A stretch of 64,000 bases of DNA from Saccharina japonica (Eukaryota; Sar; Phaeophyceae; Laminariales; Laminariaceae). Where the stretch lies: positions 12,960-76,959 of the forward strand of contig MEHQ01000646.1 in assembly GCA_008828725.1 (NCBI GenBank), written 5' to 3'. Positions 52,640-64,000 of the stretch are shown here, one piece after another. Each line of letters starts with the position of its first letter. Positions within the stretch are counted from its first letter, which is position 1. A program made the position numbers and the translations under genes. The notes under the pieces are model-generated. The model saw only the letters and a program-made list of their open reading frames with translations. It had not been told where the DNA came from and did not search any database.

Positions 52640-53463
52640 GAATAATCCCGAACATGTTCAAAGAGGACACGACACAATTCTACCGGCCAAGGCGCAGTGG
52701 AAAGCGGCCTCAGATAAGGAATTGTCAAGCCTTAAAAATAACAACGTCTACACCCTCTTGCCGGTGACCTCCGTCCCCTTCACAAACACAAAATTATCGG
52801 CAGTCGATGGGTCTACAAGGTCAAGGGTGACAACTCGCACAATATACGCCTTGTTGTACTGGGATGGGGTCAGTTACCTGATGTTGATTGCGGCAGCACG
52901 TTAGCCCCCATTAGCAGACTCCAGAGCAGCTGCATGGTGCTAGCGATAGCGGCGGAGTATAACCTGGAGTGTTGGCAGCTAGGCTACAACACCGCGCTTC
53001 TGAACGCTGATGTCACAGAGAAAGTGTACGTCAAGATGGCAATCGGATACGAGGAGTTCGACGAAAACGGAGTCCGGCTGGTATTGATGCTTTTAGAAAG
53101 CCTATAAGGTCTCTGCGAGAGCCCAACGAACTGGTGGAAAACGATTGACGAACGTCTGGTGTAAATCGGCTTCAAACGTCTCAAGTCGGACCAGTGCGTC
53201 TACACCTACTCGGAGGGCGGCGCCATTGCCATCCTGACCCTATAGGTCGACGACGTTTTCCTGCTCGGAAACGACCTCCTGGTGCTGAGGCGGATCAAGC
53301 AGAAGCTGATGAGTCGTTTCTCAATGACGGACATGGGAGACGTGTCGCTCGTGCTCGGGATGGGCGCTACCCGTGATCGCGAGATGGGGACGATTACCAT
53401 CACTCAGGAGAAATATACCAAGTCCCTGCTGGAGCGGTACGGTGTGGCACGCTTGGACATGTG
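52640..53463 (+). pseudogene. copia reverse transcriptase, degenerate
   Basis: Pieces in shifted frames: KAQWKAASDKELSSL, then RWVYKVKGDN, AEYNLECWQLGYNTALLNAD, VDDVFLLGNDLLVL and FSMTDMGDVSLVLGM. In-frame stops interrupt it, including a TAG in place of the first residue of the YVDD catalytic motif (position about 53243). Confidence 0.85.
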
Positions 53464-53616
53464 ATTCGGTATGGCATCTTGTACGCCGTCAACCAACTGG
53501 CGAGGGCGATGTATAAACCGTCAAAATCTCACATGGCGGCAGCCATCTGATACGCTACCTGGTCGGGACGTTGGATTTCGCCATCACGTACAAGGTGGCC
53601 TTACGTTGACTGCATT

Positions 53617-54066
53617 TTGGATGGAAACTGGAGAAATAACCCGGACAACGGCAAGTCGATGTCCCCGTGTATTGTCTTCCTTTCGAACGCCCCGGTTAGC
53701 TTCGACGTGGGGCTGCAGGGGCTGACAGCTCAATCCATAATGGAGGCGGAGCTCGTGGCCGCAGCGCTAGCGATGAAGGAACCGGTGCTTTACTCCAAAA
53801 TTATGAAGGAACTGGGATTCAGCACGCGCTTCGACAGCGTACCTCTGCATATCGACAACACCTCGACTTTGCACGCCGCCGGAAATTGGACCTACAGCTC
53901 GCGAGTTAAGCATGTAGCTCTGCGGTACTCCGTCAAGCAGGGCGAAATTGCCGTCAAACACGTTAAGACAGAGGACCAGCCTGCTGACATTGGCAGCAAG
54001 CATCTATGCAGGCAAAGGAATCGCTACCTCCTTCAGGTGATCAGCGAATTCAGGGTCTGGAAGTGA
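53617..54066 (+). pseudogene. copia RNase H domain
   Basis: AQSIMEAELVAAALAMKEPV corresponds to the STAEAEY region. PLHIDNTSTLHAAGN and HVALRYSVKQGEIAVKHVKT then DQPADIGSKHL match the ends of copia RNase H. The first catalytic Asp region is degraded upstream. Confidence 0.86.
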
Positions 54067-54240
54067 AAAGTCTAGACAATCAAAGCGTGAGGGGTTCTCT
54101 TGGTTGTCCTTATTCGCCAGCTTTACGCGAATGGGGGAGTTACTCCGTGCGAAACGCGTTTCGAATGACATTCCACTGCACAAGCTTCATCGTTTTCATT
54201 ACATTATCAGTGTTTTGTTCTTAGTGAATTAAGGTTGTTT

Positions 54241-54478
54241 CCAAAAACTGCTGGTATTCGTTGGCTACGATCGTCACTTTAGTAATATTTCTATCTCTTT
54301 CAACAAGTGCTGGCGATCGTTAGATATGATCGGCACTTCAGTGATGTTTCTATCGCTTCCGACTAGTGCTGGTAATCGTTAGCTATGATCGGCACTTAAG
54401 TAATGTTCCTATCGCTTCCAACGAGTGCTGGTGATCGTTAGCTGAGATCAGCACTTTAGTCATGTCTCTATCGCTCTG
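54241..54478 (+). repeat. Four tandem units of about 60 bp before the 3' LTR
   Basis: Units carry AGTGCTGGTGATCGTTAGCT, then GATCGGCACTT and ATGTTTCTATCGCTTCC. They lie between the end of pol and the polypurine tract. Confidence 0.88.
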
Positions 54479-54522
54479 TGACAGTTGTCATTTTTGCATT
54501 TGCGACTTGCACTGAGGGGGAG

Positions 54523-54922
54523 TGTTAAGAAATATGCAGTACATAGCCTATCGGGAGTGTGCTTCGTAAATTACGGTTCAACTGATTACACCGCATTTGG
54601 AGTAATGGGGCATTTAAAAGACCCTTAAGCAGTTGTTGTAGTCGACGAGTTGCAGCGACAAGCCGTCGATAGACGTCGCCGTAAGAAGCTGTCAAGATTG
54701 AGGAACTGGAGTATTTGTACACACCCCAAGTTCACTCGTCAAACCGCACTCAAACGTATCACAGTTCATCGTCGTAAACCTTTATTGCCCTCAAGCGGCC
54801 CTTTTCAAGAATCATCAGTTGTTCACATCCTCGACACACAGCGTGTCTGCTCGGTCAGTTTAACGACTGCCAGCGCCAATATTTGCATCCTACTACGACA
54901 GTGCAATCGAAATTTCTCAACA
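54523..54922 (+). repeat. 3' LTR of the copia element
   Basis: Matches the 5' LTR over its whole length. Preceded by GAGGGGGAG and followed by the TACCC target copy. Confidence 0.92.
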
Positions 54923-56255
54923 TACCCGTCTTTGCGTCACCCCTGCTAATGGTCTCCTACAAAACATGTATATATATGTAGAATGTATGGCCGGCACCGG
55001 GCTCGGTCTACCCGCATCCCCTCCCTCTCCCCAGCCTTAACACTTGTCGTCGACTTAAACATCGAGTTGTTTAGCCTACACCGAAGAAGTCCGGAGAAGA
55101 ATATGTCAAATCGGTTGAGAAGGGACGACGTGCAGTGTTCCTCGCAATAAATACGCAGTAGTACGTTATATACCAATATATACTTCGTATACGGTATAGA
55201 CATACACGCCCGGCGCTCTGAAAGGCATACTCATCATTTTCCACGTCATCGAGGATGTCCGCCTCAAGCCTCTGAAGCTAAAATCTTTAAAATGTGTGTT
55301 TCACTCTTCAAGAACCAGTCCCCGCCCTCCCTTGTCCTTCACGTCGAGTGCGTCCAGTTCGTCTGATAACCGCTTGCGCGTCTGGTGCATCCCTAAACTT
55401 AGACCAATGGTTTCAGCACGTAGGACGGCGATGAAAGATTCGCCTATACGCTTCTCCCGTTGCTGCTAGGCCACGTAGACTCCCCAGGCTTTCTGGATCA
55501 GTGATTGTCCCTGGATTCTATTAAATCAAATCGTACAAATCTCAACGTATTTTATACTCAGTCAAGTCACCCTGTCCTTGCTCCATCTGCGCTAAGAGAT
55601 AGTTATCCTTGCGGGTGGTATCCGCCCGATGGTACGCGTCACGTTGTATCCGTTCTACCCCTCACTCCCTAAGCACTTTTGTCGTTCATGGTACCGTTTC
55701 GCTCATACTCTTCGCCGGATAGGTTGTTGTGCGTTAAGGGAGGTCGGAGAACGTTTCCACATCGGCTCCACTGATCCAGCTGTCCTTGCGTCCTGTGACA
55801 GATTCACTGACAAGCGGGCACGATGGCATAATTTAATATTCAAGTTCCAAGTAGGGGAATGCTAAACAATATATTACGCATGCCGACGTCCACAAGCCAA
55901 GCTGTCACTGAAATAGGCGTCTAAACCCGGCTTGGTGTTACTGCCATTCACGGCAGCAAGCACAAACAAAACCCATGGCAAACGCTCGTTGTGAGGTTTG
56001 CGTGACGATACCCTAGCCCGTGCGCATATAAACGACGCCAACCTTCGAGGGCACACACCACGCACATAACCTGTCTGTTCAAGAGCTTCTCAGGGATTGC
56101 GATGCATATATAGTATATGCGGTTCCTCCTGGTAGAACAGTAACCTCAAACATGTAGGTGGGTCAGCTTCGAGCTACGGTCGAGGCCCGCATCACGTACC
56201 CTTCACGAGGTGTACATGTTAATGTTGCAGCTACAGTAGTAGGAGGAACACTCAC
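54923..56255. other. Intergenic or 3' part of the CBM6 gene
   Basis: The first 110 bp continue the copia target paralogue. Beyond that, a possible terminal exon of the CBM6 gene might start at a GACAG acceptor near 56073 (minus strand), but the peptide is not recognisable, so no exon is called. Confidence 0.4.
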
Positions 56256-57539
56256 CGGTACGGGCGCCATAGTAAAGTAGTCGATGTTAAGGGCGAAGGT
56301 TTCTACGCAGAGCCATATGGTGGCTAAACCGTCGGCCAGGCCACCGTTACCGTCGCCAGACCTGCGACAGTGTTCCAGACGCGAAGATAGCGTGCATAAC
56401 AGGTGGCGAGGTTTGAATTGGTCTGCGCACGGTTTGGCCGCGGTTATCGACGACCTAATCGACGCCTAGCAGGGGCGTAGTAGCGTCCAGTGTTAAGTAT
56501 GTGAACCCAACGAAATTGCGAACCTGTCGACGTCCATCTCTGGCCAGCTTGGGAACACACTGACCTTAGCAAATTATGTGGCTTGAAACCAGATGTCTAC
56601 AATGTATTCGAGGGCAAGACACAGGGGAATGATAATCTAATAAACTATTGGAGAACACACGATACATTCCCTATATGGTGGCTCGCGTTCGGGGAATGAG
56701 TATGGCGCACAGCCTAATTTCGCCGCCGCAGTAAACTCAAGTGGGTGCGGGACTCGCTTGCCTAACCTACAAGATAATGCGGACGATGGCAAAATAGACC
56801 AAAGCATGCGCGGCGATAGGTCTTCGTCAGTACTTGCCGACATGTGATCAAGCACAATCGCAAGCGACACGAAGACATTGCAACGAAGATCAACGATTGC
56901 ACGGTACACCGTTGGTTGAATCGAGCACTCACACTACGACATCTTGGTAGATATTGAATCCTCCGGTGCTCGGCACATAAACTAGACCGCTGAGATCTGT
57001 CGTATAATCAACACAGCCAGTGCCACCGGTGACGATGCGGAACGAGCCAGTATCGGTGGCGGAGCCCACCCTGAAGGTGAATTCAAACGCACCGACTGCG
57101 AGAAGGGGTGGAGCGGTGAGTTGGCGAATGTGAGTTTTATTCCTTCACCACTGGATATCTGACGGAACACAAAGGAGAACCCATGACGCAGCCCAAGGTT
57201 CAATATTAACGGAACCTGCGAGGAACGTGTTCTTGGTAGGGGTGGTGACAGATCTATACCGCTATGCATGTGGAAATAAGCGGTGTGCATCTACCGTTTA
57301 ACGCTGGTTTGCCCTACGAACGAGTTATTTGCCCCGCAACCATGATGCTTGTCATGTTTCTTACAGGAAGTATGCCAAAACGCGTTAATTGAGCTAAAAC
57401 ACAAGCCCATACTTTAATGTCTCGTACCGTCTGTCGTTACGTCCACGGTGTACCGCAGGAACTCGCCGGCTCTCATATGACCGACATTGTAACCGGTTCC
57501 GAAGGGGTCGATATCGACGCCTTCGTCTGGCCGAAACAC
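56256..57539 (-). CDS. CBM6 module IV (exons 57428-57539, 56933-57095, 56256-56361)
   Basis: FRPDEGVDIDPFGTGYNVGH, RAGEFLRYTVDVTTDG and IWLCVETFALNIDYFTMAPV. The third exon is cut to 106 nt and lacks the EAELFD start of another module, so this is the last full CBM6. The donor reads GTGAGT. Reading through it instead reaches a TGA about 100 nt further on. Confidence 0.75.
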
Positions 57540-60500
57540 CTGACATCGCGTACGGACACCCACCCGCCCAACGTCCGGTTCCGGTGTATATGAGCATTGG
57601 TAACGCATGCATCAGCGTGACTTCGTCGTGTTTGTCGGCTTCGCGTGCACTATATCAAACCACATGTCGTTTGAGGCTGTATTTTCAGTCAGAGTTACGA
57701 TTGAACTGCTTACTCGTTGACAGGAGCGAGCCCACCCGGAGCGTGCTGGATATTATTTTCCGAACAAAGTGCAGCACACCCGAAAGGACCAGTCGAATAC
57801 ATACGGTATACGTTCCAAATATTCGTGAATGTTACTGTCGAAACATAATCATACATGGGTAACACCCTTCGCAACTCTGCTCCAACGTGGAACCTCCACA
57901 CAACAAGGACGAACTGTTAAATAGTAGACAATGCACCATGCGTCAGTTGAATAATTTATAGACGAAAACGTGACATGATTCAAATGCGTTTTAAGCGTTT
58001 CCACCAAACTTGCAGAGATTTTCTACGTACCCCGTTAGGCTGATTTCCAGCAGTTGTGTCGGAGTACCCCACCCCTTCTCCGCCCAAATCGAACAACTCG
58101 GCCTCAATTGTGCCTGGAACGGTTGCAGGGATGCCTTTGTAGGCGAAGCTTGTCATGGTGAAGTAGTCGATGTTGAAGGCGAAGGATTCGACGCACAGCC
58201 AGATAGTGGATGCACCAGCGGCCAGGCCACTGTTGATGTTGCCGGACCTGTGACAGTTTTGGAGATTAAAAATAGGAGTGCAACAAACGACGCGGGGTGT
58301 TGAGTGGGTCTAGCCACCCGCATTTAAAGCATAACCAATGCCGTGAAGGATGTTACCCATAGGGGCACACCCAATATTGCTCGAGGCTCCTTGCTCGAAC
58401 ATATGAATTTACCACCTAAACGACGGCGTCAAGAAACATGTCTGCGTAGTCCGAGGAGCGATCCCGCGGGCTACAAGGTCTACATCGAACGATTTTCTAA
58501 ACACAAATTACATCGAATAGTTCCACCACATCAGGCAGAAAGGCATTGACCGAAACCGTGCTACCTCTGTCGCGAAACACGCCCATTGAAAGTGCGTGAC
58601 ATCCGGTGTCGGGTCTGCAACCTCAACTGATTTATGCACCTATCTACTCTCTGGTCGGCTCAGTAAACATTGGATGTCTTAGCAAGTGGTGTATGTTCAA
58701 AGAAGATGTGTACAATATGGCTGAGTGGAGAACACACAGGGGGACTACTGTAATCAGTTTAGTGCAGAAGCACAGCTTCCGATCCGTATCTAATGGCGAA
58801 GCGTCATACGAGGACAACGCACATCCTCGTTCAATTGCTACCAATCAAAATGCACCTGCGCTGGACTCGTTGGGCTACACGACAAGGTGGCGCCAATTGC
58901 GGCGTGCGCGACTGCGTCGAATGTTGAGCGGCGGCACGTCCTGGTGAGTACGTGGCGATTTGATGCCAGCAAAATCGAAAACAGCACATCGCGGGATATC
59001 GGAACATTGATGGACTATAGCAGCGTAGGTCGCTCGTCGCGTCGACCACTCACACTTGCAAATCTTCGTAGTTATTGTATCCTCCGGTGTTCGGTACAGA
59101 AACTAGACCGCTGAGTTCCGTAGTATAATCGCCACAGCCATTGCCACCGGAGACGATGCGGAACGAGCCAGTACTGGTGGCAGAGCCCACCCTGAAGGTG
59201 AACACAAACGCATCCACTGCAGAATAGGGCGGAGTGGTGAGTTACTGAATGTGAGTGTTATTCCATCACCTGACGGTACACGAAGCAACACTCACGACGC
59301 ATGCCCAACGTCCGTTATTAATGGGACTCGTAGGGAACGAGTGCTTGGCAGGGGTGGTGACAGACCTATGCCGCTATGCATGTGGGAATATGCGCTGTAC
59401 ATCTACCGTTAAGCGTTGGTTTGCCCTACATACGAGTTATCTACCTCGCAATGATAATGCAAGCCATATTTCTTACAGGAAGAATGTCAAAACGCGTTAA
59501 TTGCGTTGAACTGCAAGCCCACACGGTATAGTCTCGTACCGTCTGCTGTTACGTCCAAGGTGTACCGCAGGAACTCGCCGGCTCTCATTTGACCGATGTT
59601 GTAACCGTTTCCGAAGGGGTCGATATCGACGCCTTCGTCTGGCCGAAACACCTGACATCATGTACGGACACCCACCCGCCCAACGTCCGGTTCCGGTGTA
59701 TGTGAGAATCGGGAAAACATGTGCCGGAGTGGGTTGGCCGTGTTTGTTGGCTTTGCATGCAACATGTTACATCACTTCAACTTTGGATTTTTGTCTTCAG
59801 TCATACGATGCAAGAACGTATGAAATGCTTACTCCTTCCTTAACGGAGAAGGGCCTAACCGGAACGTGCTGCGTACGACCTACCAAACAAAGTGTAGACC
59901 ATCCGTATGGCCCGTTCGTACTGGATGTTTTTCTACTAACACGTTGATGTTCCTTTCAAAACCGAAGCATACATGGGTAACCTCCAGGTCAAATCGTTAC
60001 TAGCGGAGAATATTCACACAACAGAGTCGAGCTTTTTACGGTAGACACCCCACCACAAGGCCATTTGAATAAAGTCTAAACGCGCAAGACGTGACATGCT
60101 TGAAAAGCGTTTATGCGTTTTCGTGTATTTTGTTGTTTTGTTTGACGCACCCCGTTAGGCTGATTTGCAGCAGTTGTGTCCGAGTACCCCACCCCTTCTC
60201 CGCCCAGGTCGAACAACTCGGCCTCAATAGTGCCTGGAATCGTTGCAGGGACACCTTGGTAGGCGAAGCTTGTCATGGTGAAATAGTCGATGTTCAAGGC
60301 GTAGGATTCTACGCACAGCCAGATGATGGCTCCACCAGCGGTCAAGCCACTGTTGCTGTTGCCGTACCTGTGATAGTATCGCAAATCCATCGAAACAGTA
60401 CACCAAAATATGCGGGGTGTTGAGTAGGTCGGCAGACGTCTAGCCACACACATCAAAGGCACAACCAACATCTTGAAGGAGGTTACGACAGGGGCACACG

Positions 60501-63500
60501 TAGTATTGTCCGAGGGTCCTCGCCTGAAAAAACATATTTTTCATCCTAACGACGGAAAAACGTGTACGTGTGTTACGTGTAGTCCGAGGCGCAATTTCCT
60601 GGCCTACGAGGTCTCTAAAGGTCTTTATCTAACAAAGTTTTGAACATAAATCACGCTGGATAGTTTCTCCACACCAGGCAGAAATGCATTGGCCAAACCG
60701 TGCTAACTCTCTCGCAAAACACGTCTATCGAAAGTGCGCAACATCCGGTGTCAGCTCTGCAACCCCCGCTGGTGTATGCACCCATCGACTCTCTGGTCGG
60801 CTTGGCAAACGTTTCGTGTGTTGGTAAATGATGTAGCTTCAAAGCAGATGTCTACAACATGACTGGATGCGACAACACGAGAGGACCGCTGAAATCAATC
60901 AAATACACAGCTTCCAATTCGTATGTGGTGTATCGTACCCCTGTGAAGCGTCATACCAAGACGACTTACAGCCTCATTTCGTTGCCACCGATCAAAATAC
61001 GTCCGTGCGGGATTTGTTGGCGTGCCTAAACTACAAGGTTACGTCAATGGCGGCGTGCGCGACTGCGCCAGATGTCGATCGGGGGCAGGTACTGGCCAGT
61101 ACGTGCCGACGTGGAGACACAATCGCAGGAAAATCGCGAGCGACAAACACCAACGATGAACGATTGCACGGGAGGTCGCTCGTCGCTTCGACCACTCACA
61201 CTTCCACATTTTCGTAGATATTGTATCCTCCGGTGTTCGGTACAGAAACTAGACCGCTGAGATCCGTCGTATAATCGTCACAGCCAGTTCCATTGGAGAC
61301 GATGCGGAACGAGCCAGAATCGGTGCCGGAGCCCACGCTGAAGTTGAACAAAAACGCATCGACTGCGAAAGAGGGTGGATTGGTGAGTTACTGGAGGTGA
61401 GTTGTATTCCCTCACCACTGGATGCCTAACCGTACACAAAGGAAAACTCATGACACATGCCCAACTTCTGCTATTAACGGAACTCGTGAGGAACGTGTGC
61501 TTGGCAGGATTGTTGACAGATATGTACCACTGGGCATGTGGAACTAAGCGGTGTACATCTACCATTAAGCGTTGGTTTGCCCTATACACGAGTTATCTGC
61601 CCCGCAACGATTATGTTTGTTTTTTTACTTGCAGGAAGCTACCAAAACGCGTGTTAATGACGCTGAAACACAAGCCCATACTTGATAGTATCGTACCGTC
61701 TGTCGTTACGTCCACGGTGTACCGCAGGAACTCGCCGGCTCTCATTTGACCGATGTTATAGCCGGTTCCGAAGGGGTCGATATCGACGCCTTCATCTGGC
61801 CGAAACACCTGTCATCGTGTACGGACACCCACCCGCCCAACGCCCGGTTCCGGTGTATGGGAGCATCGGGAAAACATGCGCAGGAGTGGGTTGGCCGTGT
61901 TTTTTGGCTTCGCATGCAACATTTTAAATCACACATATTTTCGAGTATTGTTTTTGAGCGCGAGAAAGACTGAACTATTTTATCATTAACAGACGAGGGC
62001 CTGACCGGAACGTGCTGCGTGTAGTCTGACAAACAAAGTGCAACGCACCGAATAGTCCCTTAGTATTGTTTTTTTCCAAATATACGTGGATGTTCCCGTC
62101 AAAACAGAATAATATATGGGTGATACCCTTGGTCAACTCTGACCCAACGTGGAACCTTCACACCACATAAATGACGGGTTCACGGTAGGCACCCCATGGG
62201 GGTAATGCAATGCTCTATAAACGCGTAAGACGTGACATTATTGAATATAATTCAAATGTTAACACGTAGGTTGCAGAGGTTTTCTACGTACCCCGTTAGG
62301 GTGGTTTCCAGCAGTTGTGTCAGAGTACCCGACCCCTTCTCCGCCCACATCGAACAACTCGGCCTCAACTGTGCCTGGAACAGTCGCAGGGACACCTTCG
62401 TAGGCAAAGGTTTTCATGATAAAGTAGTCGATGTTGAAGGCGGAGGATTCTACGCACAGCCAGATGGAGGCTGCACCAGCGGCCAGGCCACTGTTGCTGT
62501 TGCCGAACCTGTGATAGTATTGCAGATTCAACAAAACAGTGGAATAAACAACGCAGGGTATTGAGGGGGTCGGCAGACGGTGTAGCCACCAGCATCTAAG
62601 GCACAACCGACGCCTAGAACGATGGTACCATAGGGGCATACATATTATTGTCCGAGGTTCCTCGCTTGAAAATATGAATTTGCCACCCAAACGAGGGCGC
62701 CAAGAAACGTGTACGCGTCACTCGATGAGCAATCCCGTGGCCTACGAGGTCTGTATCGAGCACCTATCTTATCACAAATTACGTTGGATAGTTCCACTAC
62801 ACCAGGCGGAACTAAATTGGTCAAGCCATGCTACTTTTGTCGCCAAACACATCTAGTGAAAGGGAATAACATCCGGTGTGGGGTCTGCAACCTCAACGGG
62901 CTTACACACTTATCCATTCTCTTGTCGACTCGGTAAACATTTGACGTGTTGGTAAATGGTGTAGCTTCAAAGCAGACGCCTACAACATGACTGAGAGAAG
63001 AGCACACACGAGGACCGTTGAAATCAATCTAATACTGAAGCACAGCTTCCAATCCGTATGTGGTGTATCACGAGAGGACGTTTTACAGCCTCCTTTCGAT
63101 GTCACCGATCAAAATACGTCGGTGCGGTACTCGTTGGCATAAACTACAAGGTTACGCAAATGGCGGCGTGCGCGACTGCCCCAGGTCTTAAGCGGCGGCA
63201 AGTCCTGGTCAGTACGTGGCAACACGATCGCAGCACAATCGCGAGCGAAAACAAGACACCGCGGCATGCCGGAATAACGATGAACGATAGCATGGTAGCT
63301 CGCTCGTCGTGCCGGCCACTCACACTTCCAAATCGTCGAAGATATTAAATCCCCCGGTGTTCGGCACATACACTAGACCGCTGAGATCCGTAGCATAATC
63401 GTCACAGCCACTGCCACCAGAGACGATGCGGAACGAGCCAGTATCGGTTTCGGAGCCCACCCTGAAGGTGAACACAAACGCATCGACTGCGAGAAGGGGT

Positions 63501-63935
63501 GTAGCGGTGAGTTACTGAATATTAGTTTTATCCCTTCAACACTGTGCACTTGATCGTACACAAAGCCAAAGCAATGACATACGAGCGACATCCCATACGA
63601 ACGAGACTCGTGAGGAACGTGTGCTTGGCAAGGGTGGTGACAGACATATGCCGCTATACAAGCGGGACTGAGCGATGTACATCTACCGTTTAGCGTTGGT
63701 CTTCCTTGCACCGCAGCGAGTCGTCTGCCTCGTAACGATGTTGTTAGCCATTGTTCTTACAGGAAGCATGTTTAAACGCGGCATATGTGCTGAAACAAAA
63801 ACCTTCATTAAAGTGTTTCGCACCGTATGTCGTTACGTCCACGGTGTACCGTAGGAATTCGCCGGCTCTCATATTCCCGATGTTGTAACCGGTTCCGAAG
63901 GAGTCGATGTCGACGTTATCATTCGGTCGAAACAC
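56256..63935 (-). CDS. Multi-module CBM6-like carbohydrate-binding protein, 5' end off window
   Basis: Twelve exons in transcript order: 63824-63935, 63324-63486, 62292-62508, 61697-61808, 61200-61362, 60151-60367, 59540-59651, 59054-59216, 58031-58247, 57428-57539, 56933-57095, 56256-56361. Exon lengths repeat exactly as 112, 163 and 217 nt, with only the last shortened to 106. Phases match throughout and no stop interrupts. Each module reads as a CBM6 fold: VPATIPGTIEAELFDLGGEG, then FRPDEGVDIDPFGTGYNVG, MRAGEFLRYTVDVTTDG, GSFRIVSGG, VPNTGGYN and ALNIDYFTM. CBM6 domains bind beta-glucans or other polysaccharides and normally act outside the cell. The start and any signal peptide lie beyond 64000, and the true 3' end is uncertain. 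Confidence 0.8.
58031..59651 (-). CDS. CBM6 module III (exons 59540-59651, 59054-59216, 58031-58247)
   Basis: The same three-exon pattern, with SGLVSVPNTGGYNNYEDLQV. The final exon again holds the EAELFDLGGEGVGYSDTTAG start of the following module. Confidence 0.82.
60151..61808 (-). CDS. CBM6 module II (exons 61697-61808, 61200-61362, 60151-60367)
   Basis: FRPDEGVDIDPFGTGYNIGQ, then TDLSGLVSVPNTGGYNIYEN and IWLCVESYALNIDYFTMTSF. Exon lengths and phases are identical to module I. Confidence 0.82.
62292..63935 (-). CDS. CBM6 module I (exons 63824-63935, 63324-63486, 62292-62508)
   Basis: FRPNDNVDIDSFGTGYNIGN, FVFTFRVGSETDTGSFRIVS and SGLVYVPNTGGFNIFDDLE. The last exon gives the end of this module (IWLCVESSAFNIDYFIM) and the start of the next (VPGTVEAELFDVGGEGVGYS). 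Splice sites GTGCGA, GTGAGT and GTACGT. Confidence 0.82.
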
Positions 63936-64000
63936 CTGACATAGCGTATCAGCACCAACCCACGAAACACCCGGTTTCCCGTGAATGTGAGCATCGAGAA

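Larger units (their letters stand above)
47020..54922 (+). mobile_element. Ty1/copia LTR retrotransposon, full-length but defective
   Basis: LTRs 47020-47421 and 54523-54922 begin TGTTA and end CAACA. A five-base target duplication TACCC flanks both ends. Sequence after the 5' LTR (GGTTATTGAGCC) resembles an initiator-Met tRNA primer site, and GAGGGGGAG before the 3' LTR is the polypurine tract. The domain order gag, protease, integrase, reverse transcriptase, RNase H is that of copia elements. Stops and frameshifts in gag and RT and a nested insertion make it inactive. Confidence 0.92.
56256..63935 (-). repeat. Four-fold tandem segmental duplication, unit about 2.1 kb
   Basis: Exons and introns recur together at a spacing of 2127, 2157 and 2112 bp, judged from the first exon of each module. 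Intron words such as GACATCCGGTGTCGGGTCTGC and CGTGAGGAACGTGTGCTTGG recur in most units, so whole genomic segments were duplicated. Confidence 0.88.

Noticed and set aside
55874-56073. Terminal exon of the CBM6 gene (VMCVVCALEGW...)
   Set aside because: The acceptor and phase fit, but the peptide has no family resemblance, so it is noted only as a possibility.

Overview
The window is nuclear DNA from an intron-rich eukaryote. The genes are split into many short exons with GT-AG splice sites and introns of 0.2 to 6.7 kb. Mobile elements are common, and G/C homopolymer runs are frequent in the non-coding DNA. The mix of secreted beta-helix and CBM6-type proteins, long introns, Ty1/copia elements and a short TTAGGG-like tract suggests a multicellular or large-genome stramenopile such as a brown alga. 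That assignment is an inference; nothing in the window proves the taxon.

Layout. (1) 1006-26842, minus strand: sixteen exons of an RRP5/PDCD11-type ribosome biogenesis factor, a multi-S1-domain protein. The start codon is inside the window; the C-terminal HAT/TPR part lies beyond the left edge. Intron 12 (4987-10785) is swollen by a tandem A-B-A-B-A composite repeat, foldback elements and an inverted duplication. Introns 3 and 9 carry ten copies of a C/D-box snoRNA that I identify as U24 (SNORD24/snR24), on the same strand as the host gene. (2) 28021-40766, plus strand: a ten-exon gene for a secreted protein of about 415 residues with glycine/asparagine-rich polymorphic-membrane-protein (beta-helix) repeats. 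(3) 40767-47019: gene-poor DNA with a remarkable GC-rich palindromic repeat (43232-44390), MITE-like elements and short tandem repeats. (4) 47020-54922, plus strand: a Ty1/copia retrotransposon with 400-bp LTRs, a TACCC target duplication, several coding breaks and a nested 1.2-kb poly-G-headed insertion. (5) 56256-63935, minus strand: four tandemly duplicated copies of a three-exon CBM6-like carbohydrate-binding module, part of a gene whose 5' end lies beyond the right edge.

The most notable system is the snoRNA amplification. Six U24-like genes lie in one intron and four in another of RRP5, itself a protein of large- and small-subunit pre-rRNA processing. Each copy keeps both 28S antisense elements, and the terminal stems vary by G-U and compensating changes. 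Transcription of one gene would therefore supply a pre-rRNA processing factor and up to ten copies of a guide for 2'-O-methylation of the large-subunit rRNA. The copies sit on roughly 250-bp units, with a decayed duplicate of exon 9 alongside.

Exon boundaries were set by hand from splice motifs, reading-frame continuity and remembered RRP5/PDCD11 and CBM6 family patterns. No alignment or database search was run.
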